The notes under the pieces were generated by a model. It made no database searches. It was given only the letters and a program-made list of their open reading frames with translations, and was not told the origin of the DNA. A stretch of 35,491 nucleotides of DNA from an uncultured Verrucomicrobiota bacterium (GTDB lineage: Bacteria > Verrucomicrobiota > Verrucomicrobiia > Limisphaerales > UBA1319). The first letter of the stretch is position 1. The number at the start of each line of letters is the position of its first letter. The translations under genes were made by a program, and so were the position numbers. The DNA is taken from contig CAIMWS010000342.1 of assembly GCA_903845125.1 (NCBI GenBank), forward strand, positions 1 to 35,491. The letters are read 5' to 3'. This document shows positions 1 to 9,042 of the stretch, in pieces.

Positions 1-57
1 AGCCTTGGACGACACCGGTTTCCCACCACGGATTCTTATGCCAATCGTCCTCTTCTA

Positions 58-86
58 TTACTTTTTCCCGAATTGGGCAATAAAAT
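58..86 (+). promoter_or_regulatory. Weak candidate promoter for the sugar operon
   Basis: The DNA before the first gene is AT-rich. A TTACTT element at 58-63 lies 17 bases before TAAAAT at 81-86, which resembles a sigma-70 -35/-10 pair. A second possible pair (TTGGGC at 73-78 with an A/T-rich -10 near 95-100) overlaps it. This is pattern matching only, and the operon could also start upstream of the window. Confidence 0.25.
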
Positions 87-207
87 TACGGTTTTAAAAA
101 AGCGATATTTTTAAATGCCCAGCGGCGGCGCGGCGGCCGCCAATATTTTCGGCTGGCTCCCAATGGCTTCAAGTGGCATATTCCGACCCTATAAGAAGCT
201 GGAAATC

Positions 208-1617
208 ATGAACACGAAGCCATGGCGGCCTAAAGCGGGATTGCTCGTGCTGACCCTCGAGCTTTACGAAACCCTCGCTCCATCCTTGCGCCAGGACCGG
301 GAGCAATGGGTGCGGCGGACATTGATGCCCGCTTTGCAGCCAGCCATGGATGCAGAGTTTGTTGGCGCGGTCTGCCGCTCCGAGGAGATTGCGGCCACCA
401 TTCGCCAATACGAAGGCGCCGGGGTGGATGCGCTCGTGGTGGTTATGGCCTCGTATTCGCCCAGCCAGGTGGCGCTCCGCGCGCTGCGGGATACGCGGTT
501 ACCCATAGTGATTTGGAATACTCAGGAGTTGTATGCGGTGGATTCCCGTTTTTCACTGGCCGACCTGTTTGCCAATCACGGGGTGCACGGAACCCAGGAT
601 CTCGCCAACGTGCTATTGCGCAGCGGTGTTCCGTTCCATTACGTCACCAGTCACCTGAGAGATCCAAAGGCGGTCGATGAATTGGCGGACTTTGTGCTGG
701 CCGCCGCCGCTGTGCGGAGGCTGTCGAAGGCGCGGATTGGCCTGATGGGCTACCCGTTTCCCGGCATGGGCGATTTTGCCATCGATACGACCGCTATGAC
801 CGCCGCGCTGGGTTGTGCCTGGGTTAACCTGCCGGTGGAAGATTACATCCGGCGCAGCTTGAATGCGGAAACCGCCAAAGTCACTCAATTGATTGCTGAA
901 TACCACCAAACCTATGACGTGGCTGGCGAGTTGATCGCCCGGGACTTGGAAACGACCGCGCGAGCGGAACTGGCCGTGCGGGGAATGGTGGCGGAATACC
1001 ATTTGGATGCGCTCACCTACCAGTTCATGGCCTTTGGCGAAGATGACCGCACCCCAACGCTGCCTTTCGTGGCGGCCAGTCGGTTGATGGCGGAGGGGAT
1101 TGGCTTCGGCGGGGAAGGGGATATCATCGCCGCGGCCGGGACAACCCTGCTCAACTGGCTGAATCCACCCGCCAGTTTTGCCGAGATTTTCACCATCGAC
1201 TTTGCGGGCAACTGCCTCTTCATGAGCCACATGGGCGAGGCCAACACGGCCATGGCCCGCCGCGGCCTCAAGATCCCCCTGGTGGCCAGAGCTGCCCCCA
1301 TCACCCGCACGCGAGAGCGGCAACTGGCTTTGGTCACCACTTTTGAGCCGGGCCCAGCTACGCTGATGGCCTTGACCATCGGCCCCGCGCAGCGTTGGCG
1401 TGTGATTGCAGCCCCATTGGAAATCCTGGCTTTTGGCCCGTTGACGCCCTTGTGCGTCCCGCATTTCAAGTTGCGGACACCCGTGGATGTGCGGCGTTTT
1501 CTGACCGCCTATGGCCAGGCTGGAGGCCCGCACCATAATGCGGTTTGTTTTGGGGATGCCCGTCGGCGCCTGCGGTTTGCCGCCGGATTCCTGGGGGCTG
1601 ATTATTTTGAATTGTGA
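208..1617 (+). CDS. AraA/FucI-like sugar isomerase
   Basis: Predicted cytoplasmic metal-dependent aldose-ketose isomerase of the L-arabinose/L-fucose isomerase fold, 469 aa. The C-terminal half carries the family's metal-site pattern: E303 in GFGGEGD, E326 in SFAEIFTIDF, H341 in FMSHMGE and H442/H443 in GGPHHNA. These correspond by eye to the two Glu and two His ligands of AraA. The N-terminal half (about 10-200) looks like the Rossmann-like domains of these enzymes. The start at 208 is chosen because the preceding in-frame stretch from 115 is low-complexity Gly/Ala and unlike the family, and a GAAG-type sequence precedes 208. The stop overlaps the GTG start of the kinase gene by 4 nt, so the two are translationally coupled. 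The substrate cannot be read from sequence; overall similarity to true AraA looks low, so it should not be named araA. Confidence 0.8.
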   Translation: MNTKPWRPKAGLLVLTLELYETLAPSLRQDREQWVRRTLMPALQPAMDAEFVGAVCRSEEIAATIRQYEGAGVDALVVVMASYSPSQVALRALRDTRLPIVIWNTQELYAVDSRFSLADLFANHGVHGTQDLANVLLRSGVPFHYVTSHLRDPKAVDELADFVLAAAAVRRLSKARIGLMGYPFPGMGDFAIDTTAMTAALGCAWVNLPVEDYIRRSLNAETAKVTQLIAEYHQTYDVAGELIARDLETTARAELAVRGMVAEYHLDALTYQFMAFGEDDRTPTLPFVAASRLMAEGIGFGGEGDIIAAAGTTLLNWLNPPASFAEIFTIDFAGNCLFMSHMGEANTAMARRGLKIPLVARAAPITRTRERQLALVTTFEPGPATLMALTIGPAQRWRVIAAPLEILAFGPLTPLCVPHFKLRTPVDVRRFLTAYGQAGGPHHNAVCFGDARRRLRFAAGFLGADYFEL

Positions 1618-3086
1618 ATACTGAACATTCCTTGTTGTTGGGCCTGGATTTGGGCACCACCCATGTGAAAGCCTTGGTGGCGGATTGGCAAGGCCGGGTA
1701 TTGGCCAAGCATGCGGCCGCAGTTCCGCTTTACCCAATGGGCGAAGGCGGCATGGAGCAGGATTTGGAGGAAATCTGGCAGGCCACGCTGCTCGCCATCC
1801 GGGAGGCGGTTAAGAAGGTTGACGCCTCCCGCATACGGGCCATCGGTGTTTCCAGCCAGGGCGGGGCCATGCAGGTTTTCGATCAGCACGGACATGCCTG
1901 GGGCCGGGTGATCAGCTGGCTGGATGGCCGCGGCGCAGCTGAAGATGAGCTGCTGACGAAGCGCCTCGGGCCGGAATGGTTCCTGGGCCGCATCCGCCGG
2001 GCCCACAGTGGACTGGCCATCGGCCAGTTGATGCGCCTGCAAAAGGAGCCCGCGTTTCCCCCCGGCGCGAAAATTGGTTTTGTGGGAGACACGATTGTGG
2101 GGCGCCTCTGCGGACAGGCGGTCCACGACGGCACCTCTTGTGCGCTGACTTTGCTCTATAATCCGGCCTTGCGCGATTATGATCCCGACCTATTGCGGGA
2201 ACTGGGCCTCGAACGCTGGCGTTTGCCCCATCTTGAATCCCCCGCCAAGGCGGCCGGCGGACTGACGTCTGAAAGTGCCGGCCTGACTGGTTTAGTGGCT
2301 GGCATTCCGGTTTCCGCAGCCATCCATGATCAATACGCGGCGGCCCTGAGTTGCGGAGCAGTTCATCCCGGGGACGTGATGGTGGGAACCGGCACGGCCT
2401 GGGTGCTGCTAGCGGTCATGGACCGCCTGCTGGAGCCGGTAACCAAGAATGCTTTCGTGTGCCACCATGTGGCCCCAGGCTTGTATGGCCAGATATTTTC
2501 ACTGCACAACGGCGGGTCGGCTTTCAGCTGGGCGCTTAACTTGCTGGGATGGGATAAATTAAGCGGCGCCGAAATCGATGCCAAACTTGAGTCCGTAAAA
2601 CCGGGGAGCGAGGGTTTATCCTTCTGGCCGCTGCTGGCGCCCACCGATGTGGAGGGCGTGGCTGCCGGAGTGAAAGGCCGGCTGGACGGCCTGCAATTGT
2701 ACCACACTTCCGCCCAACTCTTGCGGAGTGTGGTGGAGGGCCTGGTTTTTGAGTTGAACCGGTTCTTGAATTGGGTTCGCCATACCAATCTCCCACTGCG
2801 CCGATTGGTCATGACCGGTGGCGCGGCCGCGAGCCGCATAACGCCCCAGGTAATCGCCGACGTCACGGGCCTGCCCATCCATGTGCAGGATGGTTCGGAA
2901 GGCAGTGTTTGGGGCGCGGTCGTGCTGGCGCGCAATCTGGTGGGCTCCGATGAATCCCTGGATCAAATCGCAGTCAAGCTGTCCTCGTCCGGCCGCCTGC
3001 TTATGCCTGGAGATGCCGCCCCGATTTACCAGCAGTTGGCCGCCCGTTACCTGGAATACCTGCCGCCGCCGGGAGCATCCTTATGA
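1614..3086 (+). CDS. FGGY-family carbohydrate kinase
   Basis: ATP-dependent sugar kinase of the FGGY family (xylulokinase/rhamnulokinase-like), 490 aa, the usual length. The N-terminal phosphate motif GLDLGTTHVKA is at 10-20. The probable catalytic base is D239 in AAIHDQYAAAL, and the nucleotide-binding GTGTAW is at 258-263. The C-terminal lobe has the adenosine motif VMTGGAAAS and the GSEGSVWGAV segment. It begins with GTG inside the stop of the isomerase gene (GTGA) and ends in an ATGA overlap with the amidohydrolase gene. Placed directly after an isomerase, it most likely phosphorylates the ketose product, but FGGY substrate specificity cannot be assigned by eye. Confidence 0.9.
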   Translation: MNTEHSLLLGLDLGTTHVKALVADWQGRVLAKHAAAVPLYPMGEGGMEQDLEEIWQATLLAIREAVKKVDASRIRAIGVSSQGGAMQVFDQHGHAWGRVISWLDGRGAAEDELLTKRLGPEWFLGRIRRAHSGLAIGQLMRLQKEPAFPPGAKIGFVGDTIVGRLCGQAVHDGTSCALTLLYNPALRDYDPDLLRELGLERWRLPHLESPAKAAGGLTSESAGLTGLVAGIPVSAAIHDQYAAALSCGAVHPGDVMVGTGTAWVLLAVMDRLLEPVTKNAFVCHHVAPGLYGQIFSLHNGGSAFSWALNLLGWDKLSGAEIDAKLESVKPGSEGLSFWPLLAPTDVEGVAAGVKGRLDGLQLYHTSAQLLRSVVEGLVFELNRFLNWVRHTNLPLRRLVMTGGAAASRITPQVIADVTGLPIHVQDGSEGSVWGAVVLARNLVGSDESLDQIAVKLSSSGRLLMPGDAAPIYQQLAARYLEYLPPPGASL

Positions 3087-4156
3087 ACGAACCACTTTAC
3101 CACGTTTGGCGTTATAACGAAAACGACCGTGCCTTTTGGGATCGACACCTGGAGGATTGGCTTCCACAGCGGTTGATCGATGCCCACATGCACGTGATGG
3201 ATCCACGGTTCCGGCTGTTTCCCATGACGGAGGCCATGCGCCAGCAGTATTGGGTCAACGAGGTCTTTGAGCCGATCAGTTTCGCGGATGCGCGCCGTTG
3301 CTACCAGCTGGTTTTCCCCAACCGCGAAGTCCGCTGTCTGGCGTTCGGTGTTCCCGACCTTGCTTTTGATCTGGAAGCGGGCAACCGTTACGTTCAGGAA
3401 GGGGCTTTGGAAAGCGGTTGGAATAGCCTTTGTGTGGTGCGTCCCCAATGGGGTGTTGAACAAGTTCGGGCCTGGTTGGATTTGCCGGGCGTGCTGGGAG
3501 TCAAACCCTATTATGCTTTGATTGGCGCCAGCCGCGATACCCGGGATGCCCACCTGGAGGCTGGTATTTTCGATTTCCTTCCTCATTCACAGTTGGAATT
3601 GCTCAATGAACGGCACTCCTGGGTAACGCTCCATGTGCCTAAAGCGGACCGCTTGGGGCATCCGGCCAACCTGCGTGAAATACGCGAGTTGCGCCGCCGG
3701 TATCCCAACGTGATCCTGGTCATCGCTCATTTGGGCCGTTGCTATACGGAACCTCACGCATGGGAGGCGCTTCCCGCCCTGGCGGACGATCCGGGCATTT
3801 ATTTCGACACCGCCGCGGTGTTGAACCCGGCGGCTCATCGGGCGGCCTTGAAGTGTTTTGGCCCCCGGCGAATCATATACGGATCGGATAATCCCATTTT
3901 GTTCATGCGCGGTCGCCGACAGTATGCTGGCCGGACCTATGTCAATCGCACCGATCACCCCTTTCATTTTAACCGGCAGCGCGAAGCGCCGGAAATCGAA
4001 GCCCAATACACGCTTTATCTTTACGAGGATCTGTTGGCTTTGAAACAAGCTTGCGGGGAATTGGGCATCACCGAACCCAGCCAGGTAAGGGCTTTGTTCC
4101 ATGACAATGCCGCGAGCCTGTTCGATCACGTGATCCGCCACCAGCCCAAGCCATGA
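3083..4156 (+). CDS. Amidohydrolase-2 family metal hydrolase
   Basis: A 357-aa TIM-barrel metal-dependent hydrolase of the amidohydrolase-2 (PF04909-like) group. The metal-binding pattern is visible: HxH at H35/H37 (IDAHMHVMD), K141 in GVKPYY, H184 in VTLHVP, H216 in IAHLGR and D269 in YGSDNP. Members of this group include sugar lactonases, decarboxylases and other hydrolases. In a sugar operon, a lactonase or related C-O/C-C cleaving role is plausible but unproven. It starts inside the kinase stop (ATGA) and ends inside the next start (ATGA), so it is clearly part of the operon. There is no signal peptide, which suggests a cytoplasmic enzyme. Confidence 0.85.
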   Translation: MNEPLYHVWRYNENDRAFWDRHLEDWLPQRLIDAHMHVMDPRFRLFPMTEAMRQQYWVNEVFEPISFADARRCYQLVFPNREVRCLAFGVPDLAFDLEAGNRYVQEGALESGWNSLCVVRPQWGVEQVRAWLDLPGVLGVKPYYALIGASRDTRDAHLEAGIFDFLPHSQLELLNERHSWVTLHVPKADRLGHPANLREIRELRRRYPNVILVIAHLGRCYTEPHAWEALPALADDPGIYFDTAAVLNPAAHRAALKCFGPRRIIYGSDNPILFMRGRRQYAGRTYVNRTDHPFHFNRQREAPEIEAQYTLYLYEDLLALKQACGELGITEPSQVRALFHDNAASLFDHVIRHQPKP

Positions 4157-5301
4157 AGAAGATCCGTTTTGGCATCATTGGTGGCGGTTTGATGGGGCGC
4201 GAATTTGCCAGCGCGGCCGCGCGCTGGAGCCATCTGCTCGATTTGGATATCCAGCCGGAAATCATCGCTGTTTGCAGCCGCAGCCCGCAATCGTTCTCCT
4301 GGTTCACAACCCATTTCCCGGCCATCAGGCAAACGACGCTGAACTACCACGAACTATTGGCCAATCCGCAAGTGGAGGCAGTTTACGTGGCGGTTCCCCA
4401 TCATTTGCATCAGGAAATCTACACCGCCGCCATCGCGGTTGGAAAACATCTGGTGGGTGAAAAACCGTTTGGTATCGATCTTCCGGCCTGCCAGGCGATC
4501 CTGTCCTGCATGCGCGCTCATCCCGGCGTATTCGTGCGCTGCTCTTCCCACTGGGCGTTTTACCCGGGCGCACAGCGGATAGCAAACCTCCTCGAAAAAG
4601 GAGCTTTTGGCAGAATCATTGAAGCCAATTGCGGATTCCTGCATTCCAGCGATCTGGATCCTGAAAGGCCGATTAATTGGAAGCGGATGGTTGAATTCAA
4701 CGGCGTTTACGGCTGTCTGGGCGATTTGGGAATGCATGTGCTCCATCTGCCATTGCGGGCTGGCTGGCGGTTGAAAAACGTGCGTGCCATCCTGATGGAT
4801 ATTGTCAAGGAACGGCCCGATGGCCACGGTGGCCGTGTGCCCTGCAAAACCTGGGATAATGCAACCCTGTTTTGCGAAACCACGGAACCGGCCAGTGGCG
4901 AGCCTTTTCCTTTGACCCTCAAAACCAGCCGGATCGCACCCGGCCAGAAAAACACCTGGTATGTGGAGATTTATGGCACCCGGGCTTCCGCGCGCTATTC
5001 CACCGCTGAGCCCAAGGGCCTGGACTTCCTGAACTATACCGGCGGTGAGCAGGTCTGGGGCCGGCTTCAGACGGGTTACGAAACACCTTTCAAGACCATC
5101 ACGGGCGCCAATTTCGAGTTCGGTTTCACCGATGGGTTCCTCCAGATGTGGGCCGCCTGCCTTTACGAGTTTGGCCATGGCCAGCCCTTGCGCCAGTTTG
5201 CCGGTTGCGTCACCGCTGAGGAAGCCGCTTTCAGCCACCGGTTATTCACGGCAGCCTTGGAATCACATCGTGATTCCCGCGTCGTGGATATCCCGGGTTG
5301 A
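4153..5301 (+). CDS. Gfo/Idh/MocA family oxidoreductase (cytoplasmic)
   Basis: NAD(P)-dependent sugar or inositol dehydrogenase-type protein, 382 aa. The N-terminal Rossmann motif is GIIGGGLMG (7-15), and the family's EKP motif is at 103-105 (VGEKPFGID). The rest is the alpha/beta substrate domain. It has no Tat or Sec signal, unlike the two other oxidoreductases of this family in the window, and it is the last gene of the isomerase-kinase-hydrolase operon. It probably oxidises or reduces an intermediate of that pathway. The next gene is convergent (dusB, ending at 5391). The 90-bp gap is rich in GGCC/CCGG inverted repeats but shows no clear T-run terminator. Confidence 0.88.
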   Translation: MKKIRFGIIGGGLMGREFASAAARWSHLLDLDIQPEIIAVCSRSPQSFSWFTTHFPAIRQTTLNYHELLANPQVEAVYVAVPHHLHQEIYTAAIAVGKHLVGEKPFGIDLPACQAILSCMRAHPGVFVRCSSHWAFYPGAQRIANLLEKGAFGRIIEANCGFLHSSDLDPERPINWKRMVEFNGVYGCLGDLGMHVLHLPLRAGWRLKNVRAILMDIVKERPDGHGGRVPCKTWDNATLFCETTEPASGEPFPLTLKTSRIAPGQKNTWYVEIYGTRASARYSTAEPKGLDFLNYTGGEQVWGRLQTGYETPFKTITGANFEFGFTDGFLQMWAACLYEFGHGQPLRQFAGCVTAEEAAFSHRLFTAALESHRDSRVVDIPG

Positions 5302-5390
5302 TCGACGGCCGTGGCCCGGCATGATTTGGCCGGCCGGGGATTCAACCGGTGTTGATCCCGAAAGTTCCCAGGCGGACCTGAAAATCTGGG

Positions 5391-6494
5391 TCACCAGTAT
5401 TCCGAGGGTCCTCCGGGGGTAGGCAATCCCTTGGGGACTGGCGCAGCAAGCGGGCTGAAAGAGGTTGCCAAAGGCCCAGGTTGGAAATTGGGTTTGAGGC
5501 ACCCGTTTTCGTCCAGGAACTGGCTGCGCCATTCCAAATAATGGGCCATGATTTCATCGTATTCGGCGCGGGACGACAGCCGGACCACCTGCCGCGTGAA
5601 CTCCTTGTTGGGGCCGAAGCGGCGGGCATACCAGGGAGCCACTTTGCGGAACATCCGGCAACCCTGGCTTTCTCCGAACACTTCCACCATCAACTCCAAA
5701 TGCCGGCTCATAAGGGCGATCCGTTCCTCGAAGGAAGGCTCGGGAGGCACCCCCCCGGTGGCCAGGTATTCCCGGATATGATTGAATATCCACGGATTGT
5801 AAAAGGCGCCCCGGCCGATGCTCAGACCGGCGCAGTCGGTTTCGTCCAGCATCTGTTTGGCGGCCTGAGGAGTGGTGATATCGCCGTTGCCGATGACCGG
5901 GATGGCGCGCACCGCCTGGACCACCGCGCGAATGCCCGCCAGGTTAACCGTCCCCCCAAATCCCTGTTCGCGGGTTCGGCCATGAATGGTGATGGCGCTC
6001 ACCCCGGCATCCTCCAAGGCTTGGGCGAGTTCGGGTGCCGTAATGTTGTCTGCATCCCAGCCCAGCCGCATCTTGGCGGTAACCGGAATTTTAACCGCCT
6101 CAACCATGCCCTTCACCAAGGAAGCAGTTTTTTTCAGATCGACCAGCATGGCGGATCCGCCGCCCACTTGGCAGACCTTGCGGACCGGGCAGCCCATGTT
6201 GATGTCCACCGCGGCAACGCCCCAGGTTTCCAGCAACTTGGCGGCATCCCGCATCTCTTCGGGCACTGAGCCGAATAGTTGAACCGCCAGGGGGGTATCG
6301 GACGGATGAGTCTCAATTAATTTGAACGCTTTGTCCCGGCGCTCAAGCAAGGACCGCGCATTGACCAGGTCGGTCGTGGCCAATCCCAAACTGCCCAGGC
6401 CGCGCAAAACCAGCCGAAAGGGAAGGTTGGTGTATCCAGCCAGTGGGGCTAGGGCCAGGTTGGTGGCCAAGTGCAGGCTGCCGATGCGCATCAT
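5391..6494 (-). CDS. dusB: tRNA-dihydrouridine synthase, DusB-like
   Basis: FMN-dependent enzyme that reduces uridines to dihydrouridine in tRNA D-loops, 367 aa. Visible features are the N-terminal LAPLAGYTNLPFR flavin region (15-27), the NMGCPVRKV motif with catalytic Cys at 102, K141/R143 in TAKMRLGW, HGRTREQG at 171-178 and the GNGDI phosphate motif. Its ATG overlaps the stop of the OppC-like permease gene (ATGA), so the two are co-transcribed despite unrelated functions. The last ~30 residues are Pro/Gly/Ser-rich and look like a lineage-specific tail. DusB is the best subgroup by motif, but DusA/DusC assignment cannot be excluded by eye. Confidence 0.9.
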   Translation of the reverse strand: MMRIGSLHLATNLALAPLAGYTNLPFRLVLRGLGSLGLATTDLVNARSLLERRDKAFKLIETHPSDTPLAVQLFGSVPEEMRDAAKLLETWGVAAVDINMGCPVRKVCQVGGGSAMLVDLKKTASLVKGMVEAVKIPVTAKMRLGWDADNITAPELAQALEDAGVSAITIHGRTREQGFGGTVNLAGIRAVVQAVRAIPVIGNGDITTPQAAKQMLDETDCAGLSIGRGAFYNPWIFNHIREYLATGGVPPEPSFEERIALMSRHLELMVEVFGESQGCRMFRKVAPWYARRFGPNKEFTRQVVRLSSRAEYDEIMAHYLEWRSQFLDENGCLKPNFQPGPLATSFSPLAAPVPKGLPTPGGPSEYW

Positions 6495-7435
6495 TCAGTC
6501 TCCGCCCGCGGATCCAGCGCATCCCGCAAACCATCACCGATGAAATTCAAGGATAGCAACAGGGTGATCAATACCCCGCCCGGCAGCAGAATGAGCCACC
6601 AGTAAATCCGGATGGGATTGATCTGTCCCGCTCCATCGGCAATCAGCGAACCCAGGCTGGCTTGAGGCGGCTGAATGCCCAGGCCAAGGTAACTGAGGAA
6701 TGATTCGCTCAACACGATGGCGGGCACCGTCAAGGCCACGTAAACGATGATGAGGCCATAAACATTCGGTAAAATATGGCGGAAGATGATGCGCGCATGG
6801 CTGGCCCCCAAGGCCCGGCTGGCTTCCACGAAACCGCGCGTTCGCAACGATAGGACCTGCCCGCGCACGATGCGTGCCATCGTCAGCCAGGAAACTGCCC
6901 CCAGCCCCGCGAATAAAAACACCATTCGGGTATAGGCTCCATATTGCGGTGAAAGCGCCCGCGCCAGCCAGTTGCGGAACAGTTGTTCCAGGGTGGTGAT
7001 CAGGACGATCACAAAAATTATCGATGGTAATGAGTAGAGGATATCGACGATGCGCATCATCAGGTTATCCCACCGCCCGCCAAGGTAACCGGCCACTGCA
7101 CCCCAGATCACACCGATTACCAGGCTCACCACTGCCCCCACCGCCCCCACCACCAGCGAAATGCACGTGCCATGGCAGACCCGGACGAGCAGATCGCGCC
7201 CATGAACATCGGTGCCAAAACTATGTTCGCTCGAGGGGGGGGAAAATTGCAGGTCTGAACTGGCATTGGGATGATACTGGGAGAACCAGGGCAACAAGAT
7301 CGCGAGCAGTATGATCCCCCCCAGCACCAGGCTGCCGCCCACGGCCAGGCGATTGTGACAGAAACGCCGCCAAGCCCGCTGGTTGGGGGAGAGCTTGAAG
7401 ACTGGAGGCTCAGCAGCCAAAGGGTGGTTATCCAT
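6491..7435 (-). CDS. Orphan OppC/DppC-type ABC permease
   Basis: Inner-membrane permease of a peptide/nickel-type ABC importer, 314 aa. It has the OppC N-terminal domain (NRLAVGGSLVLGGIILLAI), the typical periplasmic FGTDVHGRDLLVRV motif, about six membrane segments and the EASRALGASHARIIFRHILPN coupling loop that contacts the ATPase. No OppB, OppA, OppD or OppF gene is within the window on either side: upstream is an unrelated oxidoreductase gene separated by a terminator, and downstream is dusB. It looks full length and intact, so it is probably a working subunit whose partners are encoded elsewhere. The start at 7435 is the best available ATG, with only a weak GGGA upstream. Confidence 0.88.
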   Translation of the reverse strand: MDNHPLAAEPPVFKLSPNQRAWRRFCHNRLAVGGSLVLGGIILLAILLPWFSQYHPNASSDLQFSPPSSEHSFGTDVHGRDLLVRVCHGTCISLVVGAVGAVVSLVIGVIWGAVAGYLGGRWDNLMMRIVDILYSLPSIIFVIVLITTLEQLFRNWLARALSPQYGAYTRMVFLFAGLGAVSWLTMARIVRGQVLSLRTRGFVEASRALGASHARIIFRHILPNVYGLIIVYVALTVPAIVLSESFLSYLGLGIQPPQASLGSLIADGAGQINPIRIYWWLILLPGGVLITLLLSLNFIGDGLRDALDPRAETE

Positions 7436-7451
7436 GCCCGGGATCCCAAAG

Positions 7452-7486
7452 AAACGGCCGGTGATGTTGCCACCCCCGGCCGTTTT
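7452..7486 (-). terminator. Rho-independent terminator after the Tat-oxidoreductase gene
   Basis: A perfect 10-bp inverted repeat (AAACGGCCGG at 7452-7461, CCGGCCGTTT at 7476-7485) with a 14-nt loop lies between two minus-strand genes. Read on the minus strand, the stem ends in TTTCTTT. It probably ends the transcript of the oxidoreductase gene, leaving the permease-dusB pair to need its own promoter in the short remaining gap. Confidence 0.7.
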
Positions 7487-7507
7487 GTGAAACCGCGTTA
7501 ATAGCCA

Positions 7508-8854
7508 TTAAAAGGACTTGGTCCGGCCCGGCAACGCCACCGGATACCGGCCGTTATCTCCTTTTTTAACCGGAGGTTCGGAATCCATCGTCAGGGTCTC
7601 CAAACCGGGCGCTAATTCCAATTCTGACGCCATGGCGTCCTCCCAAGTAACCGTTTTTCCGCATTCACAAGCCATGCGGCCCATGATCGCCGTCATGCAC
7701 GATTTAGCGCAGCGTTCCGTTTCATTATAGGTCTTGTTGTTGCGGATGGCGTCGAACAGCAAATCATGCTCATGCTGATAGGGGTTCTTTTCCTGGCCCT
7801 GATAGCTCCAGATCAGCTTGTCTTCAGTTTGCCTGTGGCCTTTGAAAATGCGGGGCTTGGGAATGCCTTCGCCCAGCACGGCGCTGCCCTTGGTGCCTTG
7901 GATGATATCGCCGAAGAACTCGTAACACCCGGTTTGGTGCCGGCCTTGAGCGGCCAGGCGCGTGCCGTCGGGGAAGGAGTATTCGGAAAAATAGTGGTCA
8001 AATAACTGGTCGTTTTCGGATCGGACCTGGCGGCCACCCATGCCTTGGGCGGATACCGGCCAGGCACCTTTGACCCAGCAGCACACGTCAATGTTGTGGA
8101 TCAGCCAATCCACTATGAAGCTGCCGTTGAGCCAGGTGAAACAGCTATAGTTGGCGATCTGGTGGCCGACTTCCGTCATATTTGGCCCCCGCGAACCCAG
8201 ACCCACCGGACCATGCATGCGATAAGCCCAAGCAGTGATAACCTCTCCAATCAAGCCTTGGTGGATTTGCTCCACCGCGGCCTCGAGCGCGTTGTAATGG
8301 CGGCTCATCAATCCGCCGGCCACTTTCAGGTTTTTCTGGGAAGCCAGTTCGCCGGTTTTCAGCACCCGCCGGATGCCGGGGGCGTCAACCGCGAACGACT
8401 TCTCCATGAACACGTTGCGGTCGTTTTGAACCGCATATTCAAAATGGATCGGCCGGAAAGCGGGGGGGGTGGCAAGGATGACCACATCCCCTTTATCCAG
8501 GGAATTAATGGCTTTCTTGAAGCCATCGAAGCCGGTGAAACGCCGTTCCGGCGGGACTTCCACTTTGTCGGGGAATTGTTTGGACAAGCTCTGGTAACTG
8601 CTTTCCAGGCGGTTTTCGAAAACATCGGCCATGGCCCATAATTTAGTGGGGCCGGCGGTAGACAAGGCATTAACGGCCGCGCCGGAACCCCGGCCGCCGC
8701 AGCCCACCAAGGCCACCTTGATGGTATTATTTTCGGCGGCATAGCTATTGACGGCGATGGCCTGGGTTAAAGCCGCTCCGGCGAGCGCTTTACCGGAACT
8801 TTTTAGAAACTCGCGCCGGGTTGTGGAGGTGGTTTGTCCGTTTTGTGAACTCAT
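7508..8854 (-). CDS. Tat-exported Gfo/Idh/MocA oxidoreductase
   Basis: Periplasmic member of the Gfo/Idh/MocA family, 448 aa. A twin-arginine signal (TTRREFLKSSGKALAGAAL) lies near residues 10-30, followed by the Rossmann motif ALVGCGGRGSG. The usual EKP motif reads EKS (NVFMEKSFAVD), a change at the conserved Pro. The start at 8854 is preferred over an ATG seven codons upstream because AAAGGA sits 8 nt before it. Tat export implies folding in the cytoplasm, probably with bound NAD(P), as in glucose-fructose oxidoreductase. Substrate unknown. A terminator follows the stop. Confidence 0.87.
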   Translation of the reverse strand: MSSQNGQTTSTTRREFLKSSGKALAGAALTQAIAVNSYAAENNTIKVALVGCGGRGSGAAVNALSTAGPTKLWAMADVFENRLESSYQSLSKQFPDKVEVPPERRFTGFDGFKKAINSLDKGDVVILATPPAFRPIHFEYAVQNDRNVFMEKSFAVDAPGIRRVLKTGELASQKNLKVAGGLMSRHYNALEAAVEQIHQGLIGEVITAWAYRMHGPVGLGSRGPNMTEVGHQIANYSCFTWLNGSFIVDWLIHNIDVCCWVKGAWPVSAQGMGGRQVRSENDQLFDHYFSEYSFPDGTRLAAQGRHQTGCYEFFGDIIQGTKGSAVLGEGIPKPRIFKGHRQTEDKLIWSYQGQEKNPYQHEHDLLFDAIRNNKTYNETERCAKSCMTAIMGRMACECGKTVTWEDAMASELELAPGLETLTMDSEPPVKKGDNGRYPVALPGRTKSF

Positions 8855-9042
8855 ACTTAGGGTCCTTTCATTCATGGATTGTTCAGTGCGCCCAGTCTTT
8901 ATACCCCCAGCGAGGGCGTCAAGCAGATTAAGCGTTTAAATATAGGAAAGGTTCATTGCTGCCGGCCGTCAGTTTAAAGGCGATGCCAAGGCCCCTCCGT
9001 CAAACCGTCACCTTGGAATAAATCACCCAGCGTCGCCAGGTT

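Noticed and set aside
613..1737. Long open frame on the minus strand opposite the isomerase gene
   Set aside because: It lies antisense to a gene with clear family motifs and shows no recognisable protein features; long antisense frames are common at this GC content.
5301..5391. GGCC/CCGG-rich inverted repeats between two convergent genes as a bidirectional terminator
   Set aside because: The best stem is about 5 bp with an 8-nt loop and no T-run follows on either strand.
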